DNA of 64,000 nt from Geobacteraceae bacterium (GTDB lineage Bacteria; Desulfobacterota; Desulfuromonadia; Geobacterales; Pseudopelobacteraceae), in the NCBI GenBank assembly GCA_016720395.1, contig JADKKR010000002.1, positions 62,001 through 126,000 of the forward strand, in the 5' to 3' direction. Positions 8,501-16,920 of this stretch are shown one piece after another; the first letter of the stretch is position 1, and each line of letters starts with the position of its first letter. The notes beneath the pieces are model-generated. The model did not search any database. It was given only the letters and a program-made list of their open reading frames with translations, and had not been told where the DNA came from. Position numbers and translations under genes: made by a program.

Positions 8501-9097
8501 ATCAGCCGGTTGGCTGATCCGTCCGGAGCGCGGGTGCTGCTGGCCTGGCTGCTACTCAAAGGCAGAAAGATTCCGCTGGAGAAGTTCGGTCTCGATTACA
8601 GCCTGAATCAATCCATCGAGCCGGGAACGGTTTCCGATACCGGTCGCACCGTTCAGCTGCTTCAGGCATTACTGGCCCTGGAAGAGTCGGGAAGCAGAGC
8701 ACCAGAGGGTTCGATAGTGGAGCGGGCCTTTGCATCACCGGCCTGCTGCTCGTTCCTGCAGCGGCATGAAAGCGGCGGAACGGAATGGTTCAACAAGGAG
8801 CGCTTTGAAGAACTTCTGGAATGGATTTCGATCGTTTCACTGATGGAAAGCGTCGGGCATATACCGGCACAGCGCACGACATCAGGCCTGCTCGGCCGTA
8901 TGGCCGGTGAGAACCGGCGACTGCAGGACCTGGCGGCACATGCCGGCTACCGGGCACGGTTGCTGCTCCGCCTGCTGGAGCCCGCCGTCATTGCACCTGC
9001 AGCGGTAACGAAGAAAAAAACAAGGAAGAATAACGATGTACAAGGCCGCGCTCGAAAGAATTCGCCAACGACACCGGACCACAAAGTACCCCGCTGA
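5537..9097 (+). CDS. Very large GH13 alpha-amylase-family protein
   Basis: A 1186-residue protein. A (beta/alpha)8 glycoside-hydrolase 13 domain occupies the middle (about 330-800). Conserved region I is SDMVPNHTG near residue 422, region II is IRFDAAMTLAKKH with the nucleophile Asp near 543, region III is LLLAEAF with the acid/base Glu near 607, and region IV reads FVNFMNNPDE near 668. The N-terminal 300 residues and C-terminal 350 residues are helical and not recognised. No signal peptide is seen, so a cytoplasmic role in glycogen or maltodextrin turnover is likely; exact specificity cannot be told. The ribosome site before ATG 5537 is weak. The 3' end overlaps the next gene by 62 nt. Confidence 0.85.
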   Translation: MTEDSSSPSYFSHIIQIDAQHWRSLDLGELSRLISERSIPDIIFYRQLALRMNRRRDDTNRPTIHAGQLNMYATLLKVFHHLIDGVAEKLVPDVLADAMRRAGHDPTGPATEKIARQFVKLFPPGDVHRFSGTHRQQTSEQRRVILREVLLLRLAADNPALDSFREILDDTQLAASAPVYPQMVADMERALSRTPLLTGLDVTLAEALRAPISASPHSLSGQVGYIREHWNTLLPPELLEEVLISFDILLEEERAWGGGGEPGPPPVMEFGRAGAKSGSAVFGHTEAAGGDGSSVFGGYDYPEYEHFSSDADWMSHVVLMAKMVYVWLHQLSLQYGRPITRLDQIPDAELDRLSAGGFTGLWLIGIWERSPASQHIKQLCGNPEAIASAYSLYDYEIAADLGGWEALHNLKERASRRGIRLASDMVPNHTGIYSRWVMQHPDWFVQTDYPPFPTYQFNGEDVSSSSDIVIQIEDGYWNKTDAAVVFRLIERGTGRIRYIYHGNDGTTIPWNDTAQLNYLIPEVREAVIQTILHVARSFPIIRFDAAMTLAKKHFQRLWFPVRGLGGGIPSRAEHGMSREEFDTVFPVEFWREVVDRVAVEVPGTLLLAEAFWLMEGYFVRTLGMHRVYNSAFMNMLKQEENAKYRQTIKNVLEFNPEVLKRFVNFMNNPDEKTAVEQFGREGKYFGACVLLATMPGLPMFGHGQIEGYHEKYGMEYKQSYWNEEPDGHLVWLHEQRIFPLLRRRWLFSGSENFVLYDFYAGDAVDENVFAYSNRVGDQRGLVLYHNRYAATSGWIRESTAFAVKGGGDAIELRRTTLAEALDLVNDEQTYYSFRDHTLGLVFLRNSRELSTQGLYAGLGEYEFHVFTDFREIRDDADGTWGRLCAALNGRGVADLEEEIKQLRYAALNSAFRAVLEMSPSTAAGTSGKKKPLVAAVRNFLASLAAQTGGRADKKDTVLVELPSCLDFVATLTACKPSAKAAALLLARLISRLADPSGARVLLAWLLLKGRKIPLEKFGLDYSLNQSIEPGTVSDTGRTVQLLQALLALEESGSRAPEGSIVERAFASPACCSFLQRHESGGTEWFNKERFEELLEWISIVSLMESVGHIPAQRTTSGLLGRMAGENRRLQDLAAHAGYRARLLLRLLEPAVIAPAAVTKKKTRKNNDVQGRARKNSPTTPDHKVPR

Positions 9098-9791
9098 ACC
9101 GGCGGTACTCCCGGATTTGTTCCGGGGTTATCCACGCCTCGATCAGAACCGATGCCCGACCGGCTGCCAGAACTGCACCGACGTCTGTCCGACCGGCGCA
9201 ATCAACAGCTGCACCGGATTATCGCTGGACATGGGCAGGTGCCTGTTCTGCCCCGAATGTGTCCGGGTCTGCCCGACCGGCGCGGTTGCATTCGACCGCG
9301 ACGAGAAACTGGCTGCATCCGAACGGAAAAACCTTGTGGTCCGCCAGGGTGAAGAGCGCCGGATGGCAGATTCCATGGGCAAAGAGTTGGTCTCGCTTTT
9401 CGGCCGTTCATTCAAGCTGCGTGAAGTCAGTGCCGGCGGCTGCAATGCCTGTGAGGCTGACACCAACGTCCTCTCCACCGTCGGTTTCGACCTGGGACGC
9501 TTCGGAATCCAGTTTGTGGCCTCACCCCGTCATGCTGACGGCATGTACGTCACCGGGCCGGTTACCGAAAACATGCGTATCGCCCTGCTCAAGACCTGGG
9601 AAGCGATTCCGGGCCCGAAGGTGGTTATTGCCGCCGGAGCCTGCGCCATCAGCGGCGGACCCTATCGCGGCAACCCGGAGGTGCATGACGGCGTCGACTC
9701 CTTCCTTCCCGTAGACCTGTACATCCCCGGCTGTCCGCCCCACCCCCTGACGATCCTCGATGGCTTGCTTCGGCTGATCGGCAGATTGTAG
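9036..9791 (+). CDS. Hydrogenase/complex I 20-kDa-type Fe-S subunit fused to 2[4Fe-4S] ferredoxin
   Basis: The 251-residue protein starts with a two-cluster ferredoxin domain (CPTGCQNCTDVCP near 41-53; CLFCPECVRVCP near 69-80). It ends with a NuoB/HycG-type domain carrying the proximal cluster ligands (GGCNACEAD, AGACAISGG, PGCPPHP). Such proteins transfer electrons next to the catalytic subunit in group 4 hydrogenases or formate hydrogenlyase. Here no large subunit or membrane subunit is adjacent: upstream is the GH13 gene and downstream are genes on the other strand. The start inside the end of the GH13 gene (62-nt overlap, different frame) is supported by AAGGAAG and by the complete ferredoxin domain. 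It may serve a complex encoded elsewhere or be a relic; it appears intact. Confidence 0.85.
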   Translation: MYKAALERIRQRHRTTKYPAEPAVLPDLFRGYPRLDQNRCPTGCQNCTDVCPTGAINSCTGLSLDMGRCLFCPECVRVCPTGAVAFDRDEKLAASERKNLVVRQGEERRMADSMGKELVSLFGRSFKLREVSAGGCNACEADTNVLSTVGFDLGRFGIQFVASPRHADGMYVTGPVTENMRIALLKTWEAIPGPKVVIAAGACAISGGPYRGNPEVHDGVDSFLPVDLYIPGCPPHPLTILDGLLRLIGRL

Positions 9792-10034
9792 TTCCAACGG
9801 TCCATTACGGATAAACCAACGTGGCAATCCGTGTTTCTTCAGGATCAGTTTGTGATGCCTTACGCGCATTTCGAAATACATGGCCTGCAGAGAGAGAGCT
9901 TCGCCAGGGAATACGGCACAGGCTGCCATTGCCCTGCTTGAGCAAAGGAAATTCAACCATACCTTGGAGGAATCACTCGCGACAGGCCTGCGGCGGTAAC
10001 GTTTCGTCCGCCCCCTGTCTTCCGGTTCATTCCA

Positions 10035-11117
10035 CTAAAACACCGAGAACTTGATATATTTGCGCGGTTGTTCCTTGAAATCCTTGACCAGAGCATCCAC
10101 ATCCTCAACCATCCGGTTCATGCGGTCGTAGAGCTCCTTGTCATTCACCAGCCGTCCGGCAGTCCCCTCGCCGTTATTGATCTTGACGGTAATGTTTTCA
10201 ATGGACTTGACTGAATTGTCCGCCCGGGTGAGCAGCGACAGGCCCTTGTCATAAAACTCCCGGTCATTTATCAACAGTCCCAGGGTGCCGTCCTTGGAGG
10301 TTATCTTCTTGTTGAGTTCGCGCACGTCATCGGCAGCCTGATTGCTCTTTTCCGCAAGGGCGACCAGCTTATCGTAGAGCGATTTGTCGTAGATCAACTT
10401 ATTCAGCGTACCGTTAGAAGCCTGAATATCATGCAGGGTCCGGTCAGCACGTTCAAGAATCCTGATAAGCCGGTCGTAAGGCTCAGGGCTTCGGGCAAGC
10501 TTGCCAAGTGTGCCATTGCCGCTGTTGATCGTGACGGCCAGCGAGTTCAACTCACCGGTGAGATTGACGATATTATGGTACAGTGCCGGATCGGTAGTCA
10601 ACTTGCCCAGGGTCCCCTTACCCTGGGTGATGCTGTCGACAATCGTGTTCAAGCGGTCAAAGGTGGTACCGGCCTTCTGGACTACATCATCAAGCTTGGC
10701 AACCGTAGTCCCCTGCAGAACGGTGGCCGGTATCTCCGAATACTGCGCAGACGGAGTGATGTCCACGTATTTTTCCCCCATCAGCCCGCGGGTCTTGATG
10801 GTGATCCTCGAATCAGTGCCGATCTTGCGCAAGGCTTTATGATCAGCCTCCAGCAGGATCTCCACCTGATTGGTGCGCGTCGGGTCGGAGAAAGCGATAT
10901 GGGTAACAACACCCACATCCACTCCGGCCAGCCAGACCGGGGCACCTTCCTTGAGACCTGCCACATCGTCCATCACGATCCGCAGTTCACCCTTGGAAAT
11001 GAACATCTTGGTCTTCTGCCCCATCAGCAGGACTCCGCCTGCAATACAGACCAGGGCCACAAGAATGAACACCCCGGCCCGAACCTGCGCCCAGCCTATG
11101 CGATTACTTCGTTCCAT
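10035..11117 (-). CDS. mlaD: MlaD/MCE-family lipid-transport protein
   Basis: This 360-residue protein has one N-terminal transmembrane anchor (about 9-31) and an MCE domain (about 38-117, ending in TRGLMGEKYVDI). A long alpha-helical C-terminal region carries five copies of a GTLGKLxxDxxLYD motif. The repeats are spaced 34, 34, 41 and 41 residues, differing by one heptad, as in a coiled-coil tube. MCE proteins form hexameric rings that move phospholipids across the periplasm with the MlaE permease and MlaF ATPase encoded upstream. It is the last gene of the operon, 26 bp after mlaF. Confidence 0.9.
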   Translation of the reverse strand: MERSNRIGWAQVRAGVFILVALVCIAGGVLLMGQKTKMFISKGELRIVMDDVAGLKEGAPVWLAGVDVGVVTHIAFSDPTRTNQVEILLEADHKALRKIGTDSRITIKTRGLMGEKYVDITPSAQYSEIPATVLQGTTVAKLDDVVQKAGTTFDRLNTIVDSITQGKGTLGKLTTDPALYHNIVNLTGELNSLAVTINSGNGTLGKLARSPEPYDRLIRILERADRTLHDIQASNGTLNKLIYDKSLYDKLVALAEKSNQAADDVRELNKKITSKDGTLGLLINDREFYDKGLSLLTRADNSVKSIENITVKINNGEGTAGRLVNDKELYDRMNRMVEDVDALVKDFKEQPRKYIKFSVF

Positions 11118-11143
11118 GTGATTCCCGCCTGTTCAAGGTCATG

Positions 11144-11896
11144 TTATACAAACAGCGACTCGACCGTGGGCCGCAAAAACTGCTGCACTTCCGGCAAACG
11201 GCTTTCCCGCATCTCCTCCTGTGTACCTTCGAAGATCATGCGTGCCTGGTGCAGAAAGGTAAAACGCTGCGATGTTCTGAAGGCAGTCTCCAGATCATGG
11301 GTCACCATCAGGGTCGTCTTGCCTTCGGCCTGCAGGCGCTGCATCAGATTACAGATATTGTACACGCCGATCGGATCCAGCCCGGTGGTCGGTTCGTCAA
11401 AGAAGATGTAATCGGGGTCGGCAGCCAGGGCCCGGGCAATGGCGACCCGTTTTTTCATGCCCCCCGAGAGTTCGGCCGGGTAGAGGTCAAGAGCCGGCTC
11501 AACACCCACGAAGCTGAGTTTCTCACGGATAATCTGTTCGATCTCCACCTGTGAGAGACGCCCCTCCTCGAACAGGCGATAGCCGACATTCTCACCTACG
11601 GTCATGGAGTCGAACAGTGCGCCCCCCTGGAAGACAATGGCAATACGCTTGCGAAGCTCCATGAAATCGGATTCTGGCACGCCGGTGATACACACATCAC
11701 CGATGCAGACCCTGCCGGCATCGGGCTGCAGCAGCCCCAGCAGGAGTTTGAGGATGGTCGTCTTCCCTGCGCCGCTGATCCCCAGGATGGTACGGTTGAC
11801 GCCCCGCTCAAGGCTGAAGTCAAAATCCTCCAGGATCCGCCTGCCACCAATCGTGTAGGACAGCTTTTCCATCCGGATTGAGTCGGAGCTTGTCAT
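11144..11896 (-). CDS. mlaF: ABC transporter ATP-binding protein, Mla type
   Basis: This is a 250-residue ABC ATPase energising the lipid transporter with MlaE and MlaD. Walker A is GISGAGKTT (about 39-47). The signature LSGGMKKRVAIARAL (about 143-157) has the SGGM form typical of Mla/Ttg2A ATPases. Walker B is YIFFDEPTTGLDP (about 164-176) and the switch His is in MVTHD. The ATG overlaps the stop of the EVE gene by 4 nt. Genes run mlaE, EVE, mlaF, mlaD. Confidence 0.95.
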   Translation of the reverse strand: MTSSDSIRMEKLSYTIGGRRILEDFDFSLERGVNRTILGISGAGKTTILKLLLGLLQPDAGRVCIGDVCITGVPESDFMELRKRIAIVFQGGALFDSMTVGENVGYRLFEEGRLSQVEIEQIIREKLSFVGVEPALDLYPAELSGGMKKRVAIARALAADPDYIFFDEPTTGLDPIGVYNICNLMQRLQAEGKTTLMVTHDLETAFRTSQRFTFLHQARMIFEGTQEEMRESRLPEVQQFLRPTVESLFV

Positions 11897-12363
11897 GGCG
11901 ATTCAAGCCCCCCCATGGTACGGATGGTCTGCCATTCGGCCGCTGTCACCGGCTGGATCGAAAGGCGGCTGCGCTTGACCAGCGGCATGTCTCCCAGGAA
12001 CGGATGCCCCTTGATAGCCTCCAGTGTCACCTGTTTCCGTAGCGGTTCCCGGTAGCGAACGTCTACCATGTACCAGATCGGATTGCCGGGAGAGGCCTTG
12101 GGATCAAAATGCTCCCCTCCCGGATCAAGAGCCGTGAAATCGGGATATCCTCCCCTGACAACCTCCGCTATGCCGACTACCGCCGGCTCAGGGATATTGC
12201 TGTGATAAAACAGTATCAGGTCGCCGGGCTTGATGGAGTCTCGCAGGAAGTTGCGCGCCTGGAAGTTGCGCACCCCGTCCCAATGCTCGGTCATATCCGG
12301 CCGGTTCTTCAGGTCGTCAAAAGAGAAACAGCCCGGTTCGGTTTTGAAAAGCCAGAAAGCCAT
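11893..12363 (-). CDS. EVE-domain protein
   Basis: The 156 residues form one EVE domain, a PUA-like fold: MAFWLFKTEPGCFSFDDLK at the start, then HWDGVRNFQARNFLRD and GDLILFYHSN. EVE domains are thought to recognise modified bases in DNA or RNA; the specific ligand is unknown. ATG 12363 is preferred over an upstream in-frame start because AGGTGA lies before it and family members start this way. The gene sits inside the mla operon, 4 nt after mlaE and overlapping mlaF by 4 nt, so it must be co-translated with the lipid transporter. Confidence 0.93.
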   Translation of the reverse strand: MAFWLFKTEPGCFSFDDLKNRPDMTEHWDGVRNFQARNFLRDSIKPGDLILFYHSNIPEPAVVGIAEVVRGGYPDFTALDPGGEHFDPKASPGNPIWYMVDVRYREPLRKQVTLEAIKGHPFLGDMPLVKRSRLSIQPVTAAEWQTIRTMGGLESP

Positions 12364-12367
12364 CAGT

Positions 12368-13138
12368 TCACCTGAACACGACAAAAACTTTGGTAATAAA
12401 GAAATCGGACATCAGGATCAGCACCGATGACAGCACCACAGCCTGTTTTGCTGCATTGCCCACCCCTTCGGCCCCGCCTCGGGTGTTCAGGCCGATATAA
12501 CAGCCGGTCAGCGTGATGATCATTCCGAAAAAAACCGGTTTGACCAGACCCTCGATCAGGTCCTGAAAAACCATGAACTGGGGAAGGCCTTTAATGTACA
12601 TGGTCGGATTGATACCGTAGCCGGCGGACATGATATAGCCCCCCACCAGCGAGATGAGATCCGTAACGACCGTCAGCAGCGGCATAGCCAGCAGCATGGC
12701 CTTCATGCGCGGCACAACCAGACGCTGTATGATATCGGTACCTTCGACCCGCATGGCGTCTACCTGCTCGGTGACCACCATCGTGCCCAGTTCCGCGGTA
12801 ATCGCCGACCCGACCCGGCCGGCCACCATCAGCGAGGCCAGCACGGGCCCGAGTTCCTTGATCATGGTGGCAGCCACCATGCCACCCACATAACTGGTTG
12901 CGGCAAAGGGCTTGAGCTGGATCAGTGCCTGCAGTGCCATGACCATACCGGTGAAGAGACCGGTCAGGATACAGATGAAGAGTGAGGAAAAGCCGAGCTT
13001 GTCAAACTGTATGGCGAATTCGCGGTAATAGAAGGGGCGGCGGAACATGCGCAGCAGGCTGCGGCCTGCCAGGAAAAAATATTCCTGCAGGTCGTTGAAA
13101 AAATGGAGCATCTTTTTGTCGATAACGGAAATACTCAC
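12368..13138 (-). CDS. mlaE: MlaE-family ABC permease
   Basis: The 256-residue inner-membrane permease has an N-terminal amphipathic stretch, about five transmembrane helices and the family core GPVLASLMVAGRVGSAITAELGTMVVTEQVDAMRVEG. It partners MlaF and MlaD in phospholipid trafficking between membranes. The start codon is GTG at 13138, preceded by AGG at a suitable distance; ATG 13111 is a weaker alternative. The EVE gene follows after 4 nt. Confidence 0.94.
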   Translation of the reverse strand: MSISVIDKKMLHFFNDLQEYFFLAGRSLLRMFRRPFYYREFAIQFDKLGFSSLFICILTGLFTGMVMALQALIQLKPFAATSYVGGMVAATMIKELGPVLASLMVAGRVGSAITAELGTMVVTEQVDAMRVEGTDIIQRLVVPRMKAMLLAMPLLTVVTDLISLVGGYIMSAGYGINPTMYIKGLPQFMVFQDLIEGLVKPVFFGMIITLTGCYIGLNTRGGAEGVGNAAKQAVVLSSVLILMSDFFITKVFVVFR

Positions 13139-13294
13139 TCAGGACCTGGAATCACTGCCCGGTCGCCGGCAGCTGGTGGAATAGAACGGTTTCTTCCTGT
13201 GGCACTATATCAGCTAACCAGCCGACTGTTCAATTTAAATCACTTTTGCAGGGGGCTGCACCCCTCACGGGCTGAAGCTGGCCGGAACATCTGC

Positions 13295-14821
13295 CTACAT
13301 CTGCAGAACGACCCGCAAGCCGAAGGCCTTCTCCAGAAGATCTTTCTTGGCGTTCGCCCCGAAGAGCTCCACCGACATGTCTTCGTCCCCCTTCAGATTC
13401 ACCGTGAAGAGTGTGCCCCCGAATGAGCAGGCTACCGCCTGGACCGCCGAACTCCTGCGACGGTCCAGGCCGTCAGCCAGGCGCAGTATGCCCCCCAGCC
13501 GTTCAACCCGCTGCCGGTCACCCTCGTTGAGCGCCTGAAAGGTTTCGTGCTTGCGCTTGGGGAGCGATTTTCGGTGGTAACGGGCGATCTGGGCAATCAG
13601 CTCCCGCTCACGGGGGGGGAAACCGAACAATTCCGCATGGCGGATGAGATGATAGGAGTGTTTATGGTGACTGCTGTAGGCGATGAAATAGCCGACATCA
13701 TGAAGCAGGGCAGCGGCTTCCAGCAGCTTCCTGTCGGATTTTTTCAGGTTAAATGGTACGGAAAGGCCGTCGAATACCGATAGTGCCAACCGGGCCACAT
13801 GCAGGGAATGTGGCTCGTCTACATGGCAGGACCTGACGAAATCAAGGGCCGATTCCCGCCAGGTACGGGGTGAAGACGCGGCCGGAATCAGGCCGTGCTT
13901 CTCCATGGCCCTGATAATCAGACCCTCGCGAATGCCACGCTCATTGACCAGAAGCTGATTGGCTCCGAAAAAGCGCATCAGTTCTTCAACAACAGCGATA
14001 CCGGCCACGATGATATCGGCCCGGTCTGCATTCAGGCCCGGCACCAGCCGCCGCTCCGCCAGGCTCTTACGTGTCAGCATGGCCAGCAGATGGACAACCT
14101 CGGAACGAAGCACCTCGTAGCCGTGAATAGACGCATAGGATTTCCCGAGGGCACTCATCGCCATGGAGCCGATAGCGGTTGTCGTTCCGCCTGACCCGAT
14201 CAGCGTATGCAGCTGGACCTTGGAGCGGTCTATCTTTTTTTTCAGCTGGTCCCGGACATGACGCTGCAGTTTTTGCAGATCAGCAACCCCGGCAGGATCG
14301 TGCTTGAGAAACTGCTCAGTCATGACCACCGCTCCCAGATCAAGCGAGTAGCACTCTTCGATATGGCTGCCCAGGGCGGTGGTGATCTCCAGGCTCCCGC
14401 CGCCGATATCGAACACGGCATAGCGCTTGTATTCCATGTCGAAATGGCGTTGGGCGGAGGCCATGGCCAGTTCTGCCTCCTCGATACCCGAGATAATCCT
14501 GATCTCGTGACCAAATTCCCGGGAAAGGGCATCCAGCAGCTCCTGGCCGTTACTGGCGCTGCGCATGGCGCTGGTGGCAATCGCCTCAACCGCACCCACC
14601 TTCAGGCCCGCGATCAGTTTCCGGAAGCGGGCGACCGCCGCCAGAGCCCGTGCCGAAGCCTGTGGCGATATGGCCCCGGTTTTGGCAAGCTGCTCACCGA
14701 GCCTGACCGTGCTTTTCTCATCATCCAGAACCCTGTAGCCCCCCTTGCCGTCGGCTTCCACCACAATACAGCGGATCGAGTTGGTTCCTATATCCATGGC
14801 GGCCAGTCGTTGTGTATTCAT
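13295..14821 (-). CDS. Ppx/GppA phosphatase with HD-like C-terminal domain
   Basis: The 508-residue protein has the ASKHA ATPase-fold phosphatase domain (AAMDIGTNSIRCIVVE at 8-23; FDIGGGSLEI near 140; GSGGTTTAIGSMA near 210). A C-terminal HD-like domain follows (LLHDVGYFIAYSSHHKHSYHLI and ELIAQIARYHRKSLP). This architecture is that of exopolyphosphatase / guanosine pentaphosphatase. It degrades polyphosphate and may act on pppGpp; the two roles cannot be told apart from sequence. The downstream-encoded regulators are unrelated, but the CHAD gene 13 bp upstream suggests a polyphosphate-related operon. Confidence 0.92.
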   Translation of the reverse strand: MNTQRLAAMDIGTNSIRCIVVEADGKGGYRVLDDEKSTVRLGEQLAKTGAISPQASARALAAVARFRKLIAGLKVGAVEAIATSAMRSASNGQELLDALSREFGHEIRIISGIEEAELAMASAQRHFDMEYKRYAVFDIGGGSLEITTALGSHIEECYSLDLGAVVMTEQFLKHDPAGVADLQKLQRHVRDQLKKKIDRSKVQLHTLIGSGGTTTAIGSMAMSALGKSYASIHGYEVLRSEVVHLLAMLTRKSLAERRLVPGLNADRADIIVAGIAVVEELMRFFGANQLLVNERGIREGLIIRAMEKHGLIPAASSPRTWRESALDFVRSCHVDEPHSLHVARLALSVFDGLSVPFNLKKSDRKLLEAAALLHDVGYFIAYSSHHKHSYHLIRHAELFGFPPRERELIAQIARYHRKSLPKRKHETFQALNEGDRQRVERLGGILRLADGLDRRRSSAVQAVACSFGGTLFTVNLKGDEDMSVELFGANAKKDLLEKAFGLRVVLQM

Positions 14822-14834
14822 GCTCGGGTGCTCC

Positions 14835-15752
14835 TCACAGGGTGAAGGTGTACTGCAGTGGCCGGGTAGAGGCTTTCTCGATGAACCGCGCCAGGTATGC
14901 GGCGGAATCCCTGTCTAGTGCAGATGCGATCTCGTCGCGCTCGTGCCGTGGGAGCGACAGATCAGCACACAAGGCAGCGAACTCGACCATGTCGTTCAGG
15001 CTCCCCAACAGCGTCTGATACTCTTTCAGGGCCTCCAGCGTGGAGGAATAATCCTGCCGGCTCACCTGCCCGAGGGCCTCCAGAAGGTAGCGCCATTTTT
15101 TGATTGCGATCCTGAGCCGGTGACGCGTCTCGGCATTCTCCTGGATCGTTGCCGGAACAAGCAGGTCATAGACAGCCTGAAAGCGCTGGAGAGAGGTGTC
15201 CGACAGGTAGACCTGCAGCACGTTATCATTATGCGGGATTCCGGCCAGCCCTGACACGGCTTCGCGGAGCATCCTGTCCATTTCCTCCCGGGGAAAGGAC
15301 TTCAGAAGATCGGTGACCGCCTTCATCTCCTGCACTCTGGCTGCAGAGAGCGCCGCACGCACGGCAGGAAGCGACACCGGCATGGCCCCGAAATAGACGA
15401 CAGCCTCATCGATGTTGCGCAGAAGTCCCAGTTCCCGGGTAACCCGCCGGAGCCGCTTTGTAATCTGCCTGACGGCCCGGCCGGCAATATACGGGGCAAA
15501 CAGGCCGGCCGTCGAACGAATCCGGCGCGAAACGACCCGCAAGTCATGGATGGAATCGATATCCCGCTGTTTGAGAACACGTTCCCGCAGGTCACAGAAC
15601 TCGTTCCACTGCGAGAAGAGCACTATTCCTGCCCGCTCGCCGATCCCGACAGTATCTGCATTCTTCTTTTTCACGTCTGGCTGGCTGCCTTTTTCCGCTG
15701 CTGAGTTATCGAAGAGGGAAATCACCTGTAGTATATGCTCTGTAGATCGCAT
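14835..15752 (-). CDS. CHAD-domain protein
   Basis: The 305-residue helical protein has conserved basic and His positions of CHAD domains (IHDLRVVSRRIRSTAGLF near 83; RHRLRIAIKKWRYLLEALG near 222). CHAD domains bind inorganic polyphosphate through these basic residues. It is the first gene of a pair with Ppx/GppA, 13 bp apart, so the two probably bind and degrade polyphosphate together. No CYTH domain is attached. Confidence 0.9.
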   Translation of the reverse strand: MRSTEHILQVISLFDNSAAEKGSQPDVKKKNADTVGIGERAGIVLFSQWNEFCDLRERVLKQRDIDSIHDLRVVSRRIRSTAGLFAPYIAGRAVRQITKRLRRVTRELGLLRNIDEAVVYFGAMPVSLPAVRAALSAARVQEMKAVTDLLKSFPREEMDRMLREAVSGLAGIPHNDNVLQVYLSDTSLQRFQAVYDLLVPATIQENAETRHRLRIAIKKWRYLLEALGQVSRQDYSSTLEALKEYQTLLGSLNDMVEFAALCADLSLPRHERDEIASALDRDSAAYLARFIEKASTRPLQYTFTL

Positions 15753-15841
15753 TGCAAGAGTTGTAATCGATTTCCCGGAATGAGTCGGAAGGACGGGGAG
15801 GCAGAAGGCAGGATTCTCTGCTGCAGGCAGTTAAGATACGC

Positions 15842-16525
15842 TCAACGGGCGACAGGCATCAGGCCCCGCGCAATAAGCCATGCATTGGTTGCATGTGCCG
15901 ATCCGGAGGGTCGGCGGCAATACGCGGCAAGATCATCCATGGTATCGATATCCTGGCGCGGCTCCAACAGACGATATGACAAACCATGGTCAGAGCAGGC
16001 AGCGACCGTCATCTCCAGAACATAGGGCGTGCTCCAGGGAATTCCTTGGAAGATCAAGCTGTTATAACGTCCTCTCGTGGAGGCCACCAGACAGTAGCCT
16101 CCGTCAAAGGCCGGTGAAATAACTATGTCGTAAAGTTCCAGAGCTTCCCGTGCGGAACTCAGCAGGCCGGTATCAATGCCGGGGATGTCGCTGCCGGTCA
16201 GAATGACCCCGGTTGCACCGGCAGCGAACGACCGTTCGAATGCCGCACTCATCCGCTCGCCAAGGGATTCACCCTCCTGCCCGAAGATCAGGTCGGCCGA
16301 CCCGGTCCATTCAGGCGGCAGACCGGCTGCGTCCCGTCCGTCATGGAAGAGGAGCAGGGGAAGACCGCATGCCTTGACATTGGCAAGGCCGTCCGCAACC
16401 ATGGCCCGATAGAGATCGCAGGCAGGCTCGTCGCCCAGGTCAGTGGCCAGTCGCGTCTTGACCCGTCCCGGAACCGGGTGACGCACAAATATCGCTGCAA
16501 CAGTCTGCAGGTGCAGAGGTGTCAT
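15842..16525 (-). CDS. TIGR04282-family glycosyltransferase-like protein (DUF2064)
   Basis: The 227-residue GT-A fold protein starts at ATG 16525, which has AAAGGA upstream; the frame is open to 16594. Motifs include FVRHPVPGRVKTRLA (nucleotide-sugar site), LTGSDIPGI (DxD-like) and SPAFDGGYCLVA. The family is annotated as arsenosugar-biosynthesis or uncharacterised glycosyltransferases. The real donor and acceptor are not known. It is a single gene between the CHAD-ppx pair and the tRNA genes. Confidence 0.88.
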   Translation of the reverse strand: MTPLHLQTVAAIFVRHPVPGRVKTRLATDLGDEPACDLYRAMVADGLANVKACGLPLLLFHDGRDAAGLPPEWTGSADLIFGQEGESLGERMSAAFERSFAAGATGVILTGSDIPGIDTGLLSSAREALELYDIVISPAFDGGYCLVASTRGRYNSLIFQGIPWSTPYVLEMTVAACSDHGLSYRLLEPRQDIDTMDDLAAYCRRPSGSAHATNAWLIARGLMPVAR

Positions 16526-16623
16526 TCCAACAGGTCCTTTCCGGTAACATTGATGGTGAACCGGGCCTGCTGCCGCATCGTCAGCGTCAGTCATACTTCA
16601 CCTGGCCGGCCTGACGCAGCATA

Positions 16624-16657
16624 AACAAAAAGCCCTTCTGCGTAAAGCAGAAGGGCT
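16624..16657 (-). terminator. Terminator of tRNA-Glu
   Basis: A perfect 11-bp stem AGCCCTTCTGC / GCAGAAGGGCT with a 5-nt loop is followed on the minus strand by TTTTTG. It starts 9 nt past the CCA end of tRNA-Glu. Confidence 0.85.
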
Positions 16658-16665
16658 GAATTGTA

Positions 16666-16743
<78 letters not shown>

Positions 16744-16812
16744 GTTTGTATTACTATCACACCTGTTCCGCCGAAGCGGTCCCTGGCCCAAAGCAGGCGC
16801 GATAGACGTGAA

Positions 16813-16841
16813 TATATACCGGAAGAAAAATCCGGAGTCAA
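16813..16841 (-). promoter_or_regulatory. Promoter of tRNA-Glu
   Basis: TTGACT and TATATA on the minus strand are 17 nt apart, and the -10 ends 70 nt before the mature tRNA. The 17-nt spacer is itself an inverted repeat (CCGGA ... TCCGG). Confidence 0.55.
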
Positions 16842-16920
16842 TATTTTTTTAGCAACTATGAATATTTTTTCCCGTTTCAGTGCCATACCGTGAGCGTTAC
16901 CCGCCGGCGGGACACCTGCT

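Noticed and set aside
9821..10054. Short ORF and a possible CHCPA-TGA (Sec-like) reading between the hydrogenase subunit and mlaD
   Set aside because: No ribosome site, no hairpin right behind the TGA and no family resemblance; the 243-bp stretch is best left as non-coding.
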